A DNA stretch of 47,810 nt from an uncultured Bacillota bacterium (GCA_949298195.1 CASFVT010000012.1:1-47810); one strand, 5' to 3'; numbered from the stretch's first letter, positions 32,291-40,518 are shown. The notes: generated by a model from the sequence alone, not told the origin. A program made the numbers and translations.

Positions 32291-34872
32291 CCTCTTACCT
32301 CCTCGTATTCATAGGGAATGGCCAGGGCAACCGCCTCGTCATAGACGACGGTCGTCAAAAGGTGGTTCTTGGTGATGGTGAAACCGGCCCCATTGGCGGG
32401 ATTAAGCGACCACGGGGTGATGTAACGGCCCGAGTAAATGTCCATGAGGCAGCGCCTGGTCCCGTCCGCGGAGATGAGGTCAAACACGTCAAGAAGCTCG
32501 TGGGATTGTGAGTCGGTACCGTTATGGAGGAAGACATCAGTGGCCGAAAGGGTCATGCCGGTCGTGTAATTGGCAAGGGAATAAGTCTCGATGCCGTTCC
32601 GGGAATAAGAGGCCGGGTCGACATCCACGTACCCATCGTTCCTATAGAGGACGTCTCCGTTGACGATGAGGACGAATTCCCGGTCGATTCGGTAGTAATA
32701 CATCTTGACGATCGTACCGCCAGCGGAATTGAAGTCGATATCGACGAAGAAATTGAATTGGCCGGTCGAGGGCACTGCAATGATGTTGCTTTGGTCGATT
32801 GCCCCCCGAAGGCCCGGCAAGCCGTCGGCCAGGGCATTTCCAAGGGGCATGGATTCATTGGAACCGGCTGGGGTGAAGAGAACCTGGCCACCGCCCTGAT
32901 TGGCGTTTATCTCCGCCAGCCTCCCGTCTGAGTAATAGTCTTTAAGCAGAAAGAGCGAGGAGCCGAAATCGATTGTCCCGTTCGTCAAGCGGGAGGAAGC
33001 GTACGATTCGTGGTATTCGGCGCCGGTCATCGGTTCGCGTAGGGTGACGGTCGGGACGCCTTGGGTAAGTAGGTTCCCGTTCTGGTCGTAATCGAGATTG
33101 ACGGGCTGGACGCTCGCGCCGCTATACTCATCGAGCATCACGCTGAAATAGATTGAAGGAAGGGTCAGGGTGCCAAGTTCATTTCCGTTCGTGTCGTAAA
33201 GGGTTTTCGTGGAAGTGACGTTCTCGTAGAAGTTTACGCCTTGGGCTTCATATTGGTCCGAGGCTTCGGGATTTTGATAGAACTTGACCTCCGTCCGTTC
33301 TTGGTATCCCCATGTTGGATTGGAGCCGTAACCCCCGACCATGTTCAGGTCATGTGTCCGTTCGACGTAGATGTAATAAGATCGGAAATCGAGGTGATAC
33401 ATGTAATCGTATTTAATGCCCCAATCAAGGACGGTGTCATATGCGTAGTAATTGGTCCATGTACCGTAGCCAAGCGTTGCCGAATAGGCCTCGAAAATTC
33501 CCATCTCGTTGAGAACCGAGGTAATGGCCGAACCATTGGATACAAGCGTATCGTCTGAACCATAAAAAGGGATTTCTGGGTCTTCAATCAGCCCAGCCCT
33601 AACCGTAGAATCTTTTGACCTTTCTTTTACGAATAGATAAACGTTATATCGCCCTTCACCAAGCGAGGTCAGATTGAGCGTCTGCGCCTCAACGTTATCG
33701 TCGTAGTTGTTGCGGTCATCATCATAGTCACGGTAACTTCGGAAATATCCATTGGCCAGCAAATCGTGTCCGGTTCCAATCCAGGAATTGTATTCGCGAC
33801 TCACATCGTTCCGAATCGTGATTGTGCCTTCTGAACCATCAATCAGAAGCCCTGGAAGACGGTAGGCCACGTAATTGATTCGCTCGCCGTTTGAAGAAGA
33901 ATTGACCAGTCCGATGTCTTGATGGAGCATCTCCGTCATCTGTTCGTCAAACGAAAAGAACCGACTGGCACAGCTTCCACCGCCATCGAAGTTGATTGAA
34001 ATGCAATCGAGCATCGTGTTGTTCGGATCGTGATAGTCGTCCCGATTCGTGTCCTCGCGGGCGCCATAGTCCTTACCGTCGGAATAAATCGGATAAACAT
34101 CCAAAACATAACCGGTGGCATATTCGGAAAGCGGCAGGTTGAAATTCGGAATTTCGTAGCCAGCCGATGGCAAGCGACCTTCACAAACATAGGCGACACC
34201 TTCATCGGAATAACCGAGGTTGGAGGGCTTGTGCCAGCCGGCATCGTCTTGCCGCTCTGGCACCGAATACAAATCGCCGAATTTTTGCTCATCGATGTTG
34301 ACGGCCCAAGAGATCCAGGAAAGCGCCCATCTCGTCCCGTTTCCGCCATTCAAATCAATGAGGCCGGAAATGCTGCCAAGATTGCCGGAAGAGATGTTTG
34401 GATCAGAACAAAGGGGATTGCCAATCGTCGAGAGCATCGTCTGGGTAATCGCATCCACTCCTTCGAAGGTGATGCAGTTATACCAAGTGCCTGGATTCCC
34501 GCTTCCTGTGGGAGCCGGGGTGATGGTTCCCCCGAGTTCCTCAATCGCCTCCTTCGCCACTTGGTCAATGTCGAAGTAACCGAACCATCGTGAATACCCA
34601 ACCCCCGTATCGTAGTAGCTTCCTTCGCTTGTTTGCCCGGGAGTGCACTGGGCATGGAAGCGGACGGTGTATTCCGGGATTTCGTTGTAGACGACGTCCC
34701 CATCCTCGCCGAAGATGAAGTTCTGGCGGATGTTGTCGACGGTTGGGGTAACGGGGGTAGTGTCCGAAACATTGTATTTGAAAGTGAAAAGGGAATAGGC
34801 CGTCCCTGCCCCGAGCAGGAGGACGCCGGTTCCGAGAATCAGGATGTGTTTGCCAATTCTAGTCAGGTTCAT
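32287..34872 (-). CDS. Large secreted protein of the SipW operon (861 aa)
   Basis: I do not recognise domains, but the export signal is clear: a basic start, then HILILGTGVLLLGAGTAYSL, an alanine/glycine-rich segment with aromatic residues after it, typical of SipW substrates. The mature protein is rich in Tyr, Asn, Asp and Gly and predicted beta-rich, like amyloid or adhesive matrix proteins; there is no C-terminal helix or LPXTG. Its start codon overlaps the end of the preceding gene by 14 nt and has no clear ribosome-binding site, implying translational coupling. It overlaps sipW by 4 nt. Middle-region codon use is more AT-rich than neighbours, a possible sign of a variable or acquired segment. 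Confidence 0.78.
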   Translation of the reverse strand: MNLTRIGKHILILGTGVLLLGAGTAYSLFTFKYNVSDTTPVTPTVDNIRQNFIFGEDGDVVYNEIPEYTVRFHAQCTPGQTSEGSYYDTGVGYSRWFGYFDIDQVAKEAIEELGGTITPAPTGSGNPGTWYNCITFEGVDAITQTMLSTIGNPLCSDPNISSGNLGSISGLIDLNGGNGTRWALSWISWAVNIDEQKFGDLYSVPERQDDAGWHKPSNLGYSDEGVAYVCEGRLPSAGYEIPNFNLPLSEYATGYVLDVYPIYSDGKDYGAREDTNRDDYHDPNNTMLDCISINFDGGGSCASRFFSFDEQMTEMLHQDIGLVNSSSNGERINYVAYRLPGLLIDGSEGTITIRNDVSREYNSWIGTGHDLLANGYFRSYRDYDDDRNNYDDNVEAQTLNLTSLGEGRYNVYLFVKERSKDSTVRAGLIEDPEIPFYGSDDTLVSNGSAITSVLNEMGIFEAYSATLGYGTWTNYYAYDTVLDWGIKYDYMYHLDFRSYYIYVERTHDLNMVGGYGSNPTWGYQERTEVKFYQNPEASDQYEAQGVNFYENVTSTKTLYDTNGNELGTLTLPSIYFSVMLDEYSGASVQPVNLDYDQNGNLLTQGVPTVTLREPMTGAEYHESYASSRLTNGTIDFGSSLFLLKDYYSDGRLAEINANQGGGQVLFTPAGSNESMPLGNALADGLPGLRGAIDQSNIIAVPSTGQFNFFVDIDFNSAGGTIVKMYYYRIDREFVLIVNGDVLYRNDGYVDVDPASYSRNGIETYSLANYTTGMTLSATDVFLHNGTDSQSHELLDVFDLISADGTRRCLMDIYSGRYITPWSLNPANGAGFTITKNHLLTTVVYDEAVALAIPYEYEEVRG

Positions 34873-35515
34873 TTGTCACGTTCAAGGTCAATATGTGGTC
34901 GCCGCTATCGACGTTTTCGCGGACATGGTTGACGAATTCGGTCCATTCGGCGGCCGATTCCGGACGGGAAGCCCATTCAAGGGGCGGATCGACCTCGAAA
35001 CGGGCGGTAATCGAACCGTCGCTTTCGAGAGTGATCACGAAGTCTACGTCGTCCATTCGGTAGGCGATGGATTGGTAGGCGTTGCCTCCAAGGGGATCAA
35101 CGAACTTGAGCCGGGCCATGACCGGGCAGTCGGGGTTGCTCATTTGGATGGAGTAGGAAACATAAAGGGACTTCAGCTCATCTTCCCCGAATGAAGACGG
35201 GAGCCCGTGAAGCGTGCATCTCACCGAAGGGGAGACGTAGACACCACGCTCACTGATGACGTTGCCGCCGATCCCGTCGCTGCCTTGGTCGAAGACAAGG
35301 CGGTAGCCATCGTGGTAAAGCGGAAGTTCGATGACCATCTCCCCGAATTCGTAACGCCCGGCCACCGAGAGAAGGCCAGCGGTTTCGATTTCGTTTTCGG
35401 CGCTATCCGACGCGCCGCCGAAACTCCAGAAGGCGAAGCCGGTACCGATGAGGGTCGCGGCAGTCAGGAAAGGAACGACGGCGACCCGGAAGATTCTTTC
35501 GATCTTGAAGTTCAC
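34859..35515 (-). CDS. Secreted SipW-type protein (TapA/camelysin-like position)
   Basis: About 218 aa. The signal segment IERIFRVAVVPFLTAATLIG ends in TGFAFWSFG, matching the aromatic 'FxxW' ending of other putative SipW substrates in this window. The mature part is an acidic beta-rich domain without recognised family. I place the start at a GTG (35513-35515), which is 7 nt after AAAGGA; an in-frame TTG at 35533 would start before the ribosome-binding site. It lies 35 nt after the preceding gene and overlaps the next by 14 nt. Likely an accessory or anchoring subunit for a surface fibre; this is inference from position. Confidence 0.72.
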   Translation of the reverse strand: MNFKIERIFRVAVVPFLTAATLIGTGFAFWSFGGASDSAENEIETAGLLSVAGRYEFGEMVIELPLYHDGYRLVFDQGSDGIGGNVISERGVYVSPSVRCTLHGLPSSFGEDELKSLYVSYSIQMSNPDCPVMARLKFVDPLGGNAYQSIAYRMDDVDFVITLESDGSITARFEVDPPLEWASRPESAAEWTEFVNHVRENVDSGDHILTLNVTNEPD

Positions 35516-35550
35516 TTGTCGTTCCTTTCCCAAAAGGCGGAGAAAGAGGC

Positions 35551-36342
35551 TTAGTTGCCGCTGGTCTTCAAAGTGAAGGCGCTATGGACGGTCAACTTGA
35601 TGCCAATGGCATCGGAAACCGTGACTTCGTCACTCCCAGCCGCGGCGCCGAGGGCGCTCCGGAGGGAGTTGTATTCATTGATGTCGGTCGGCTTCATGTC
35701 GGTCCGCCACTCCCAGTCGTAGAGGTCGATGTTGGAATGGACGTAGTAGGACTTGGCACTGGTGTCGTCCTTGAGACCGGTCGCGATGTCAAGCGAAGTG
35801 ACGGCAGTGAGGGTGGCCGTCTTCGCGTTATTGACGCTGGAGGCGTTGGCAGCGGTTAGGTCAGCCGTGTGAGCTTGGGGAAGGACGTAGGAGGCCGCCG
35901 CGCCGGTAAGTTCCCATTCGTAGGTGATGGTGACGGTGTAGTTGCTGTACTTGATGGCATCAGCATTGGAGATGCTCCAGGAGAAATCGAGGTTCTTGGC
36001 ATCGGTGAAGGTGGTAGCCGCATCGCCAGACCAGACAAAGGAAACCCCCTTGAGGTGATCGGAGGTACCGTTTTCGGTGCCTTGATCGAGGGTGAGGTTG
36101 AAAGCCGGGTCGGTAACCGCGGTGAAGTTGCCGGTGATGCCGCTCGCGGTACCGTCATATTCGCCGAGGGCGACGGTCACCTGCGGACCGGTATTCGAGA
36201 CGTCGGTGATGGTGACGCTGCCGTTGGCGGCCGCGGTGGCATCGGCCGCGGTGGCCGAGAAAACCCAGGTCGAGAAACCAGCGCCGACGATGGCAAGGCC
36301 AGCGAGGACCGGAAGGACAAAGGTCGCGTATTTGTTGTGCAT
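35551..36342 (-). CDS. TasA/camelysin-like secreted protein, first gene of the SipW operon
   Basis: A 263-aa exported protein with signal segment YATFVLPVLAGLAIVGAGFS followed by TWVFSATAADATAAA, the general layout of TasA/CalY-type biofilm fibre proteins. The mature part is small-residue-rich (Ala, Thr, Ser, Asp), low in charge, beta-rich, with repeated TITYEWEL-like strands, as expected of a self-assembling subunit. The ATG at 36342 is chosen because GGAAAGGA is 8 nt upstream; the ATG at 36351 directly abuts that site. First gene of a four-gene operon ending in sipW. The putative promoter (36521-36551) contains a G10 tract in its spacer. Family assignment is by architecture and neighbours, not by clear sequence signature. 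Confidence 0.7.
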   Translation of the reverse strand: MHNKYATFVLPVLAGLAIVGAGFSTWVFSATAADATAAANGSVTITDVSNTGPQVTVALGEYDGTASGITGNFTAVTDPAFNLTLDQGTENGTSDHLKGVSFVWSGDAATTFTDAKNLDFSWSISNADAIKYSNYTVTITYEWELTGAAASYVLPQAHTADLTAANASSVNNAKTATLTAVTSLDIATGLKDDTSAKSYYVHSNIDLYDWEWRTDMKPTDINEYNSLRSALGAAAGSDEVTVSDAIGIKLTVHSAFTLKTSGN

Positions 36343-36520
36343 TGTTTTCATTCCTTTCCCGAGGCAATCGTCGGTGTCTATCGCGGCCCCGTGAACAATT
36401 CGCGATACGGCCTTTTGCCCCCTATCGACAAATGGGGCAACGAGACAGGCAGGCCGTCGAGGTCAAGCCAGTTGACTTCGCGTTTCTTCTTCTAGCCAGT
36501 TCCTCCTAAAATGCGGGCGA

Positions 36521-36551
36521 ATGATAGCCCCCCCCCCAGACGAATTCGCAA
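36521..36551 (-). promoter_or_regulatory. Putative phase-variable promoter with a G10 tract in the spacer
   Basis: Minus strand: -35-like TTGCGA (36546-36551) and -10 TATCAT (36521-36526) are separated by 19 bp, of which ten are G. Loss of two G would give the optimal 17-bp spacer. It lies about 180 nt upstream of the SipW operon. Confidence 0.5.
36528..36537. repeat. Homopolymer C10 (G10 on the operon's strand)
   Basis: Ten consecutive C upstream of the SipW operon. The remaining 36538-36818 stretch holds no gene I can support. Confidence 0.9.
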
Positions 36552-36818
36552 CCAAACTGTGGCATCTGGCTACAAACGCGGTTTGCTTACGTTAACGGAG
36601 AGTTTTACCGGTATCGGAGCAATCAATGCCAAAAACGAAGGCATGTCAACGACCATTTGGACAGCAAAAAGAAAACGTGACACATATTCATTCACGCATT
36701 TTGCTATGCGTTTCATCTATAGCGGCTAGTTGGAATTTCTATACTAATTCCTGATATTGATGTGTTCGGCGGAAGTCAGCTAGGGGCAAATGTAAATTCC
36801 ACTCCGGCTCGATGAGCC

Positions 36819-37430
36819 TCATCCAAGTTGCATTTCCGTGAGGGACCAATCTCCCGGATCGACAGTCGCATTGGCTTCCACTGCCCCGGCGAGAACGAGG
36901 GAAAGCCGTTCTATTGATATATTTGTATTGAATAAACTCCGATTGCTTTTTGTCGTGTCGATCACCCATGGGCAAAACGGACCTACACCATGGATTTTGT
37001 AAATCGCTTCTTTGTAGGCGAATAAAAGGTCAAGGGGAATTTTCTCCTCACCATGGAGGACAATCCGTTTCATCGAGTCCTTGCGGAGCCTTTCATCCCC
37101 TAGTTTCACCAGATCGATCCCAATCGGTAAAAGCGAGAAAGCCACCGCGACGACCCCGGCCTCGTGGCTCATCGACAGTTCTGTTCCGTCGATCTTCCAG
37201 CGCCCGGTCGTTAGAAGCGTAGGGTGGAGTCGCTGGAGGGGGCCGAGGCCCTCGCTTTCCACGGCCACGTTGAGAAGGGCGAAGAGGGCCGCCATTTCCT
37301 TTTTCTTGCATGGAGACGCCATCCTCTCCATCTGAGCAAGGCGCGCGGGTGGGAAGTAAAACGAAGAGAAATCCATTCCCTCGTCCCATCGGGCCCAGTA
37401 GACCCTGATCAAAGCCTTCCTTTCACCCAT
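36819..37430 (-). CDS. 4'-phosphopantetheinyl transferase family protein (Sfp-like)
   Basis: Transfers phosphopantetheine from CoA to acyl- or peptidyl-carrier proteins. The 203-aa protein shows the two family signatures in order: PIGIDLVKLGDERL (like the vGiDiE magnesium-binding motif) and LFAYKEAIYKIHG (like W-x-x-KEA-x-x-K), preceded by ELSMSHEAGVVAVAF. The third metal-ligand glutamate is less clear. No NRPS/PKS genes are near, so the target may be the fatty-acid ACP. The start ATG has no obvious ribosome-binding site; a TGATAA element ends about 6 nt upstream. Short C-terminal part compared with Sfp (about 224 aa). Confidence 0.75.
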   Translation of the reverse strand: MGERKALIRVYWARWDEGMDFSSFYFPPARLAQMERMASPCKKKEMAALFALLNVAVESEGLGPLQRLHPTLLTTGRWKIDGTELSMSHEAGVVAVAFSLLPIGIDLVKLGDERLRKDSMKRIVLHGEEKIPLDLLFAYKEAIYKIHGVGPFCPWVIDTTKSNRSLFNTNISIERLSLVLAGAVEANATVDPGDWSLTEMQLG

Positions 37431-37462
37431 CGTGCCTTATCATCCCATCATGGAGCTGAGTA

Positions 37463-37491
37463 TTGAAGAGGGCAGTCCAAGTGGCTAATAT
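37463..37491 (+). promoter_or_regulatory. Promoter of tRNA-His
   Basis: -35 TTGAAG (37463-37468), 17-bp spacer, -10 TAATAT (37486-37491), 9 nt before the tRNA. Confidence 0.75.
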
Positions 37492-37500
37492 TATGCGGCC

Positions 37501-37578
37501 GGCGGATATGGTGAAGTGGTTTAACACAACCGGCTGTGAACCGGTGACGCGCGGGTTCGAGTCCCGTTATCCGCCCCA
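37501..37578 (+). tRNA. tRNA-His (anticodon GTG), CCA encoded
   Basis: G-1 (37501) pairs with C73 (37575), the identity mark of tRNA-His. Acceptor GCGGATA pairs with TATCCGC; anticodon loop CTGTGAA gives GTG; T-arm GGGTTCGAGTCCC. CCA at 37576-37578. Confidence 0.96.
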
Positions 37579-37590
37579 TGAATGAAAAGT

Positions 37591-37625
37591 CGACATTTTG
37601 CAGCGATTGCAAAATGTCGTTTTCA
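37591..37625 (+). terminator. Terminator of tRNA-His
   Basis: A 12-bp perfect stem CGACATTTTGCA / TGCAAAATGTCG with a 5-nt loop, followed by TTTTC. Confidence 0.9.
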
Positions 37626-37838
37626 TTTCAAAACCCCAATTGACGCGCAAGGGAATTTACCACTCATGGAATCGGAGATTTCTTCACCATCCCCTCCCAC
37701 TCCTCCTTATTTCAGGCTTACTTGGCGAATTCGCCGACGTTCCCGAGGGTATCCCGGCAAACACTAGCAAAATGCGCGCAGCTGGGATGACCTTGGGCAG
37801 ACAACCAATTGCCTCCCTGCGTAGGCGTGAACTAACGA

Positions 37839-38093
37839 ATGACTATATTCGTCTGGAAACCGTCACTACTAAAAATACTCGTCTTGAAAAATGTCATGGT
37901 TTCAAATTATTCGTCGGGAAAAGCGCATTTCTCAAAACCCAACAATGCCTTGGAAATAAACTTCATCCTATCGAAAAAGGGCAAGCCGCTCCCAATAGAG
38001 GCCAAGGCCAATGACAACAAGGAAAAGTCCCTCGGGGTCATCTTGAAGTAAAACCCCGACATCCGAGGCATCAAGCTCGTGAATGGAAGCGTC
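37839..38093 (+). pseudogene. AAA/DUF4143 ATPase, C-terminal relic
   Basis: Within this stretch residues encoded at about 37935-38051 read NNALEINFILSKKGKPLP, IEAKANDNKEKSLG, which matches the DUF4143 C-terminal pattern (E-x-D/N-hydrophobic, P-I-E-x-K, then a K-S-L helix). A stop interrupts at 38052, after which the same frame continues NPDIRGIKL, resembling the next strand. The ATPase part is missing. Upstream 37626-37838 holds no supported gene. Third copy of this family in the window. Confidence 0.6.
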
Positions 38094-38616
38094 ATTCGTG
38101 GCCAATTAATCGGGCCGCCGCCTCCCAAAACGGGAGTTCCCGCCTCTTCACCAGCTTGAAAAGGGGCTTTTCGGGTGTCTCCACATAGAGCTTCACGATT
38201 TCGGGCACCGTAAGAAGAAGGGTTTTCTCGATGAGGGAATCCCCCTTCGATACCTTGTGGCCGCCATCGACCTTCCGCTTGGCCTTGGCCAGGAAGAAAC
38301 GGTTGAGGTTCTTCCTCCCGATCAAGGCGTATTCATCCTCGACTTCCCCGAGGACGGAGAGGATCTCGATTTCCACCCCGAGTTCCTCGAGGCATTCCCG
38401 TTTGAAGGCCGTGACGTAGTCCTCGCCGTCATCCACTCCCCCGCCGGGGGTCTCGGGATAAGCAAGGCATCCGAAGATGTCATCCCGTTTGACAAGGTGG
38501 ACATAGGCCCGGCCGTCTTCTTGGACGACGATTCCGCGGGCGACCTTCCTTTCCTCCCATTTACCGGTCTGGTTGACGAATTCATCATCGACGAAGGAGA
38601 GCTTCAGGGGTTCCAC
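38092..38616 (-). CDS. NUDIX hydrolase
   Basis: Hydrolyses nucleoside diphosphates linked to another moiety. The 174-aa protein carries a complete Nudix box, G-x5-E-x7-R-E-x2-E-E-x-G, from GGVDDGEDY to RECLEELGV. The N-terminus has a strand-rich start (RKVARGIVVQEDGRAYVHLV) typical of the fold. It resembles the MutT/IDI-like group; substrate unknown. The start is a GTG at 38616, with TGA-TATAGT ending 6 nt before it, so the mRNA is probably leaderless although the neighbour upstream ends only 15 nt away. The last bases lie next to the DUF4143 relic. Confidence 0.88.
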   Translation of the reverse strand: MEPLKLSFVDDEFVNQTGKWEERKVARGIVVQEDGRAYVHLVKRDDIFGCLAYPETPGGGVDDGEDYVTAFKRECLEELGVEIEILSVLGEVEDEYALIGRKNLNRFFLAKAKRKVDGGHKVSKGDSLIEKTLLLTVPEIVKLYVETPEKPLFKLVKRRELPFWEAAARLIGHE

Positions 38617-38622
38617 CCGGAA

Positions 38623-38631
38623 ACTATATCA
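38623..38631 (-). promoter_or_regulatory. Extended -10 for the leaderless NUDIX mRNA
   Basis: TGA-TATAGT ends 6 nt before the GTG at 38616; it sits just past the stop codon of the upstream gene. Confidence 0.55.
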
Positions 38632-38994
38632 TCAATCGACCTTGATGATCTTTTCACTACTTCGTAGAATCCGCCAGCCCTCCTTCCCAAGCCCGGAGAA
38701 AAGGGTGAGTTCCCACCGCTTCCGATGGGCGAAAGCTGCCATCACCTTATGGAAGGAGGCGTCGATCAAGTACTCCCTGATGAAGGTGACATTGTTCTTT
38801 TCATAGACCACATAGTCAGGTTTTGCGGTGATTTCCGTCAGTTTCTCCAAATCCGCGAGATAGGAGTCCGGCCGTGCCTTGGCCAGCGAGTTCAGCCTGT
38901 CATTATCGACATAGAGGAAGACATCCGCCCCGAAGTCGACCTGTAGGAGCCGTTCGACCTTCTTGTTGATCCGCCCGATTCTGATTCCGTTCAT
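38632..38994 (-). CDS. Small protein, possibly PBECR-like nuclease
   Basis: A 120-aa protein. The order of elements resembles the PBECR group of barnase/EndoU/colicin/RelE-like nucleases: a strand with DVFLYVDNDRLN, a helix (YLADLEKLTEITAKPDYV) with the typical 'x-x-P-D-y' step, a hairpin (VVYEKNNVTFIREYLI), then helix and strands with HRKRWELTLFSGLG. I could not fix catalytic residues. The start ATG follows GGAGGTAAG. It may be a stand-alone RNase, a toxin without visible antitoxin, or a domesticated phage protein. The NUDIX gene follows after 15 nt. No other family is suggested. Confidence 0.55.
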   Translation of the reverse strand: MNGIRIGRINKKVERLLQVDFGADVFLYVDNDRLNSLAKARPDSYLADLEKLTEITAKPDYVVYEKNNVTFIREYLIDASFHKVMAAFAHRKRWELTLFSGLGKEGWRILRSSEKIIKVD

Positions 38995-39028
38995 CGCTTA
39001 CCTCCACCCCTATATAGACAGGAAAAGG

Positions 39029-39056
39029 AAAAAAGGCCCTCCGGGAACGGAGAGCC
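39029..39056 (-). terminator. Terminator of the rex-adhE-hydrogenase operon
   Basis: Minus strand: GGCTCTCCG / CGGAGGGCC stem with a 4-nt loop and a TTTTTT tail, 20 nt after the hydrogenase stop. Confidence 0.88.
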
Positions 39057-39075
39057 ATATCGATTAGACGCTAAT

Positions 39076-40506
39076 TCAGTCAATGGCCATGATGCCACGG
39101 ACGGCCCCGGTGATCGTCTTTTCCTTCGACTCGCGGCCGTATTTATCGACATCCGCGGCATCGCGGACCTCGTGGGTGAGGCAACATGGCCCCCCGATGC
39201 AACCCCCGACGCAAGCCATCCCCTCGATGAAGTTCCGGTCACTGCGGCCGTTTTTCATGAGGGTGAGGGCCTTCTTGCAGTCCTCGAGCCCCGAACAGGA
39301 GATGCCCTTCACCTCGAAATCATCGCCACGTTCCTTGAGGGCTTCCTGGACGGCTTCCGAAAGGCCGCCGCAACGGGCGAAGATCCGCCCGAAGTAGGAG
39401 GCGTTGTCGAGGGGGCTATCCTCGAGGGAGGCGAGGTCGATTCCCCGCATGTCGATGAGGGCCTGGAGTTCCTCGAAGGTGATGACGCAGTCGACGTAGG
39501 GGGCGCTGTCCTTCCTGGACATCTCCATCTTCTTGGCAATGCAGGGCCCGACGAAGCAGGTCTTGGCCTTCGGGTCGTTCTCCTTGATGTAACGGGCGAT
39601 CATCGCCATCGGGGAGAGGTTGCTCGAAATGTAGTCCCGAAGCTCGGGAAAGGAAGTCTCGACGTAACGGACGAAGGCCGGGCAACACGAGGAAGTGAGC
39701 TTCCCTTTCTCGGAAAGCTCCTTGCTTTCGAAGTAAGAGACCATGTCGGCCCCGAGGGCGGCCTCGACGACGCTATGGAAGCCAAGCTTCCTGATGCCGG
39801 TGATGACTTGGGTAAGGCGAGCCCCATGAAACTGGCTCGAGATCGAGGGGGCCACGATCATGTAGGCATTGACCTCGCCCTTATCGTTTCCCTTCATGAG
39901 GTCGATGCATTGGAGGATGTAGCTCTTGTCCATGATGGCCCCGAAGGGACACGAATAAGAGCAGGCTCCGCACCGCGTGCACTTCTCTTCGTCGATATGG
40001 GCGGTCGAGCCTTCGGATCGGTGGGAGATGGCCCCGACCTTGCAAGAGGCCTCGCAGGGCCGTTTGAGGTTCGAGATGGCCCCGAAGGGACAGGCCTTCG
40101 CGCAAAGGCCGCAATTGACGCATTTGTCTTTGTTGATCTTGGCCCGGAGGTTCTCGAAGCTGATGCAACCGAGACGGCAGGCCTGGGCGCACCGGTGGGC
40201 GAGGCAGCCCCGGCAGGCATCGGTGACCGTGATCCCGCCGAAGGGGCATTGGTCGCACGCGCTTGGGATTACCTCGACGATGTTCGGGTTGTCCCTATCT
40301 CCACCCATGGCCAGTTTGACCCGTTCCTTGACGATTTCCCGCTCGTGGTAAACACAGCACCGGAACGTCGGCTTGGCCCCATGGGGAGTGATCTTGTAGG
40401 GAATTTCCGGGATGTCCTCATCGAGGGTACCTCGGTCGTAGGAGGTCGCGACCTCCTTGAGGATCCGGTATTTGAGCTCTTGGACTTGGGTATCGAACTT
40501 TGGCAT
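39076..40506 (-). CDS. [FeFe] hydrogenase, group B
   Basis: Produces or consumes H2 with ferredoxin-type donors. The 476-aa protein begins with the group-B N-terminal region (CCVYHEREIVKERVKLAMGG, then ACDQCPFGGITVTDACRGCL) and several Cys motifs for [4Fe-4S] clusters (CVNCGLCAKACP near 129; CTRCGACSYSCP near 176). The H-cluster motifs are TSSCCP (271-276), GPCIAKK (320-326, Gly replacing the usual Met) and EGMACVGGCIGGP (about 437-449). The last two conserved cysteines are present, so an H-cluster should form. No maturases (HydEFG) are in the window. The ATG follows AAGGAGGCAAAG. Last gene of the redox operon. Confidence 0.92.
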   Translation of the reverse strand: MPKFDTQVQELKYRILKEVATSYDRGTLDEDIPEIPYKITPHGAKPTFRCCVYHEREIVKERVKLAMGGDRDNPNIVEVIPSACDQCPFGGITVTDACRGCLAHRCAQACRLGCISFENLRAKINKDKCVNCGLCAKACPFGAISNLKRPCEASCKVGAISHRSEGSTAHIDEEKCTRCGACSYSCPFGAIMDKSYILQCIDLMKGNDKGEVNAYMIVAPSISSQFHGARLTQVITGIRKLGFHSVVEAALGADMVSYFESKELSEKGKLTSSCCPAFVRYVETSFPELRDYISSNLSPMAMIARYIKENDPKAKTCFVGPCIAKKMEMSRKDSAPYVDCVITFEELQALIDMRGIDLASLEDSPLDNASYFGRIFARCGGLSEAVQEALKERGDDFEVKGISCSGLEDCKKALTLMKNGRSDRNFIEGMACVGGCIGGPCCLTHEVRDAADVDKYGRESKEKTITGAVRGIMAID

Positions 40507-40518
40507 GGCTTTGCCTCC

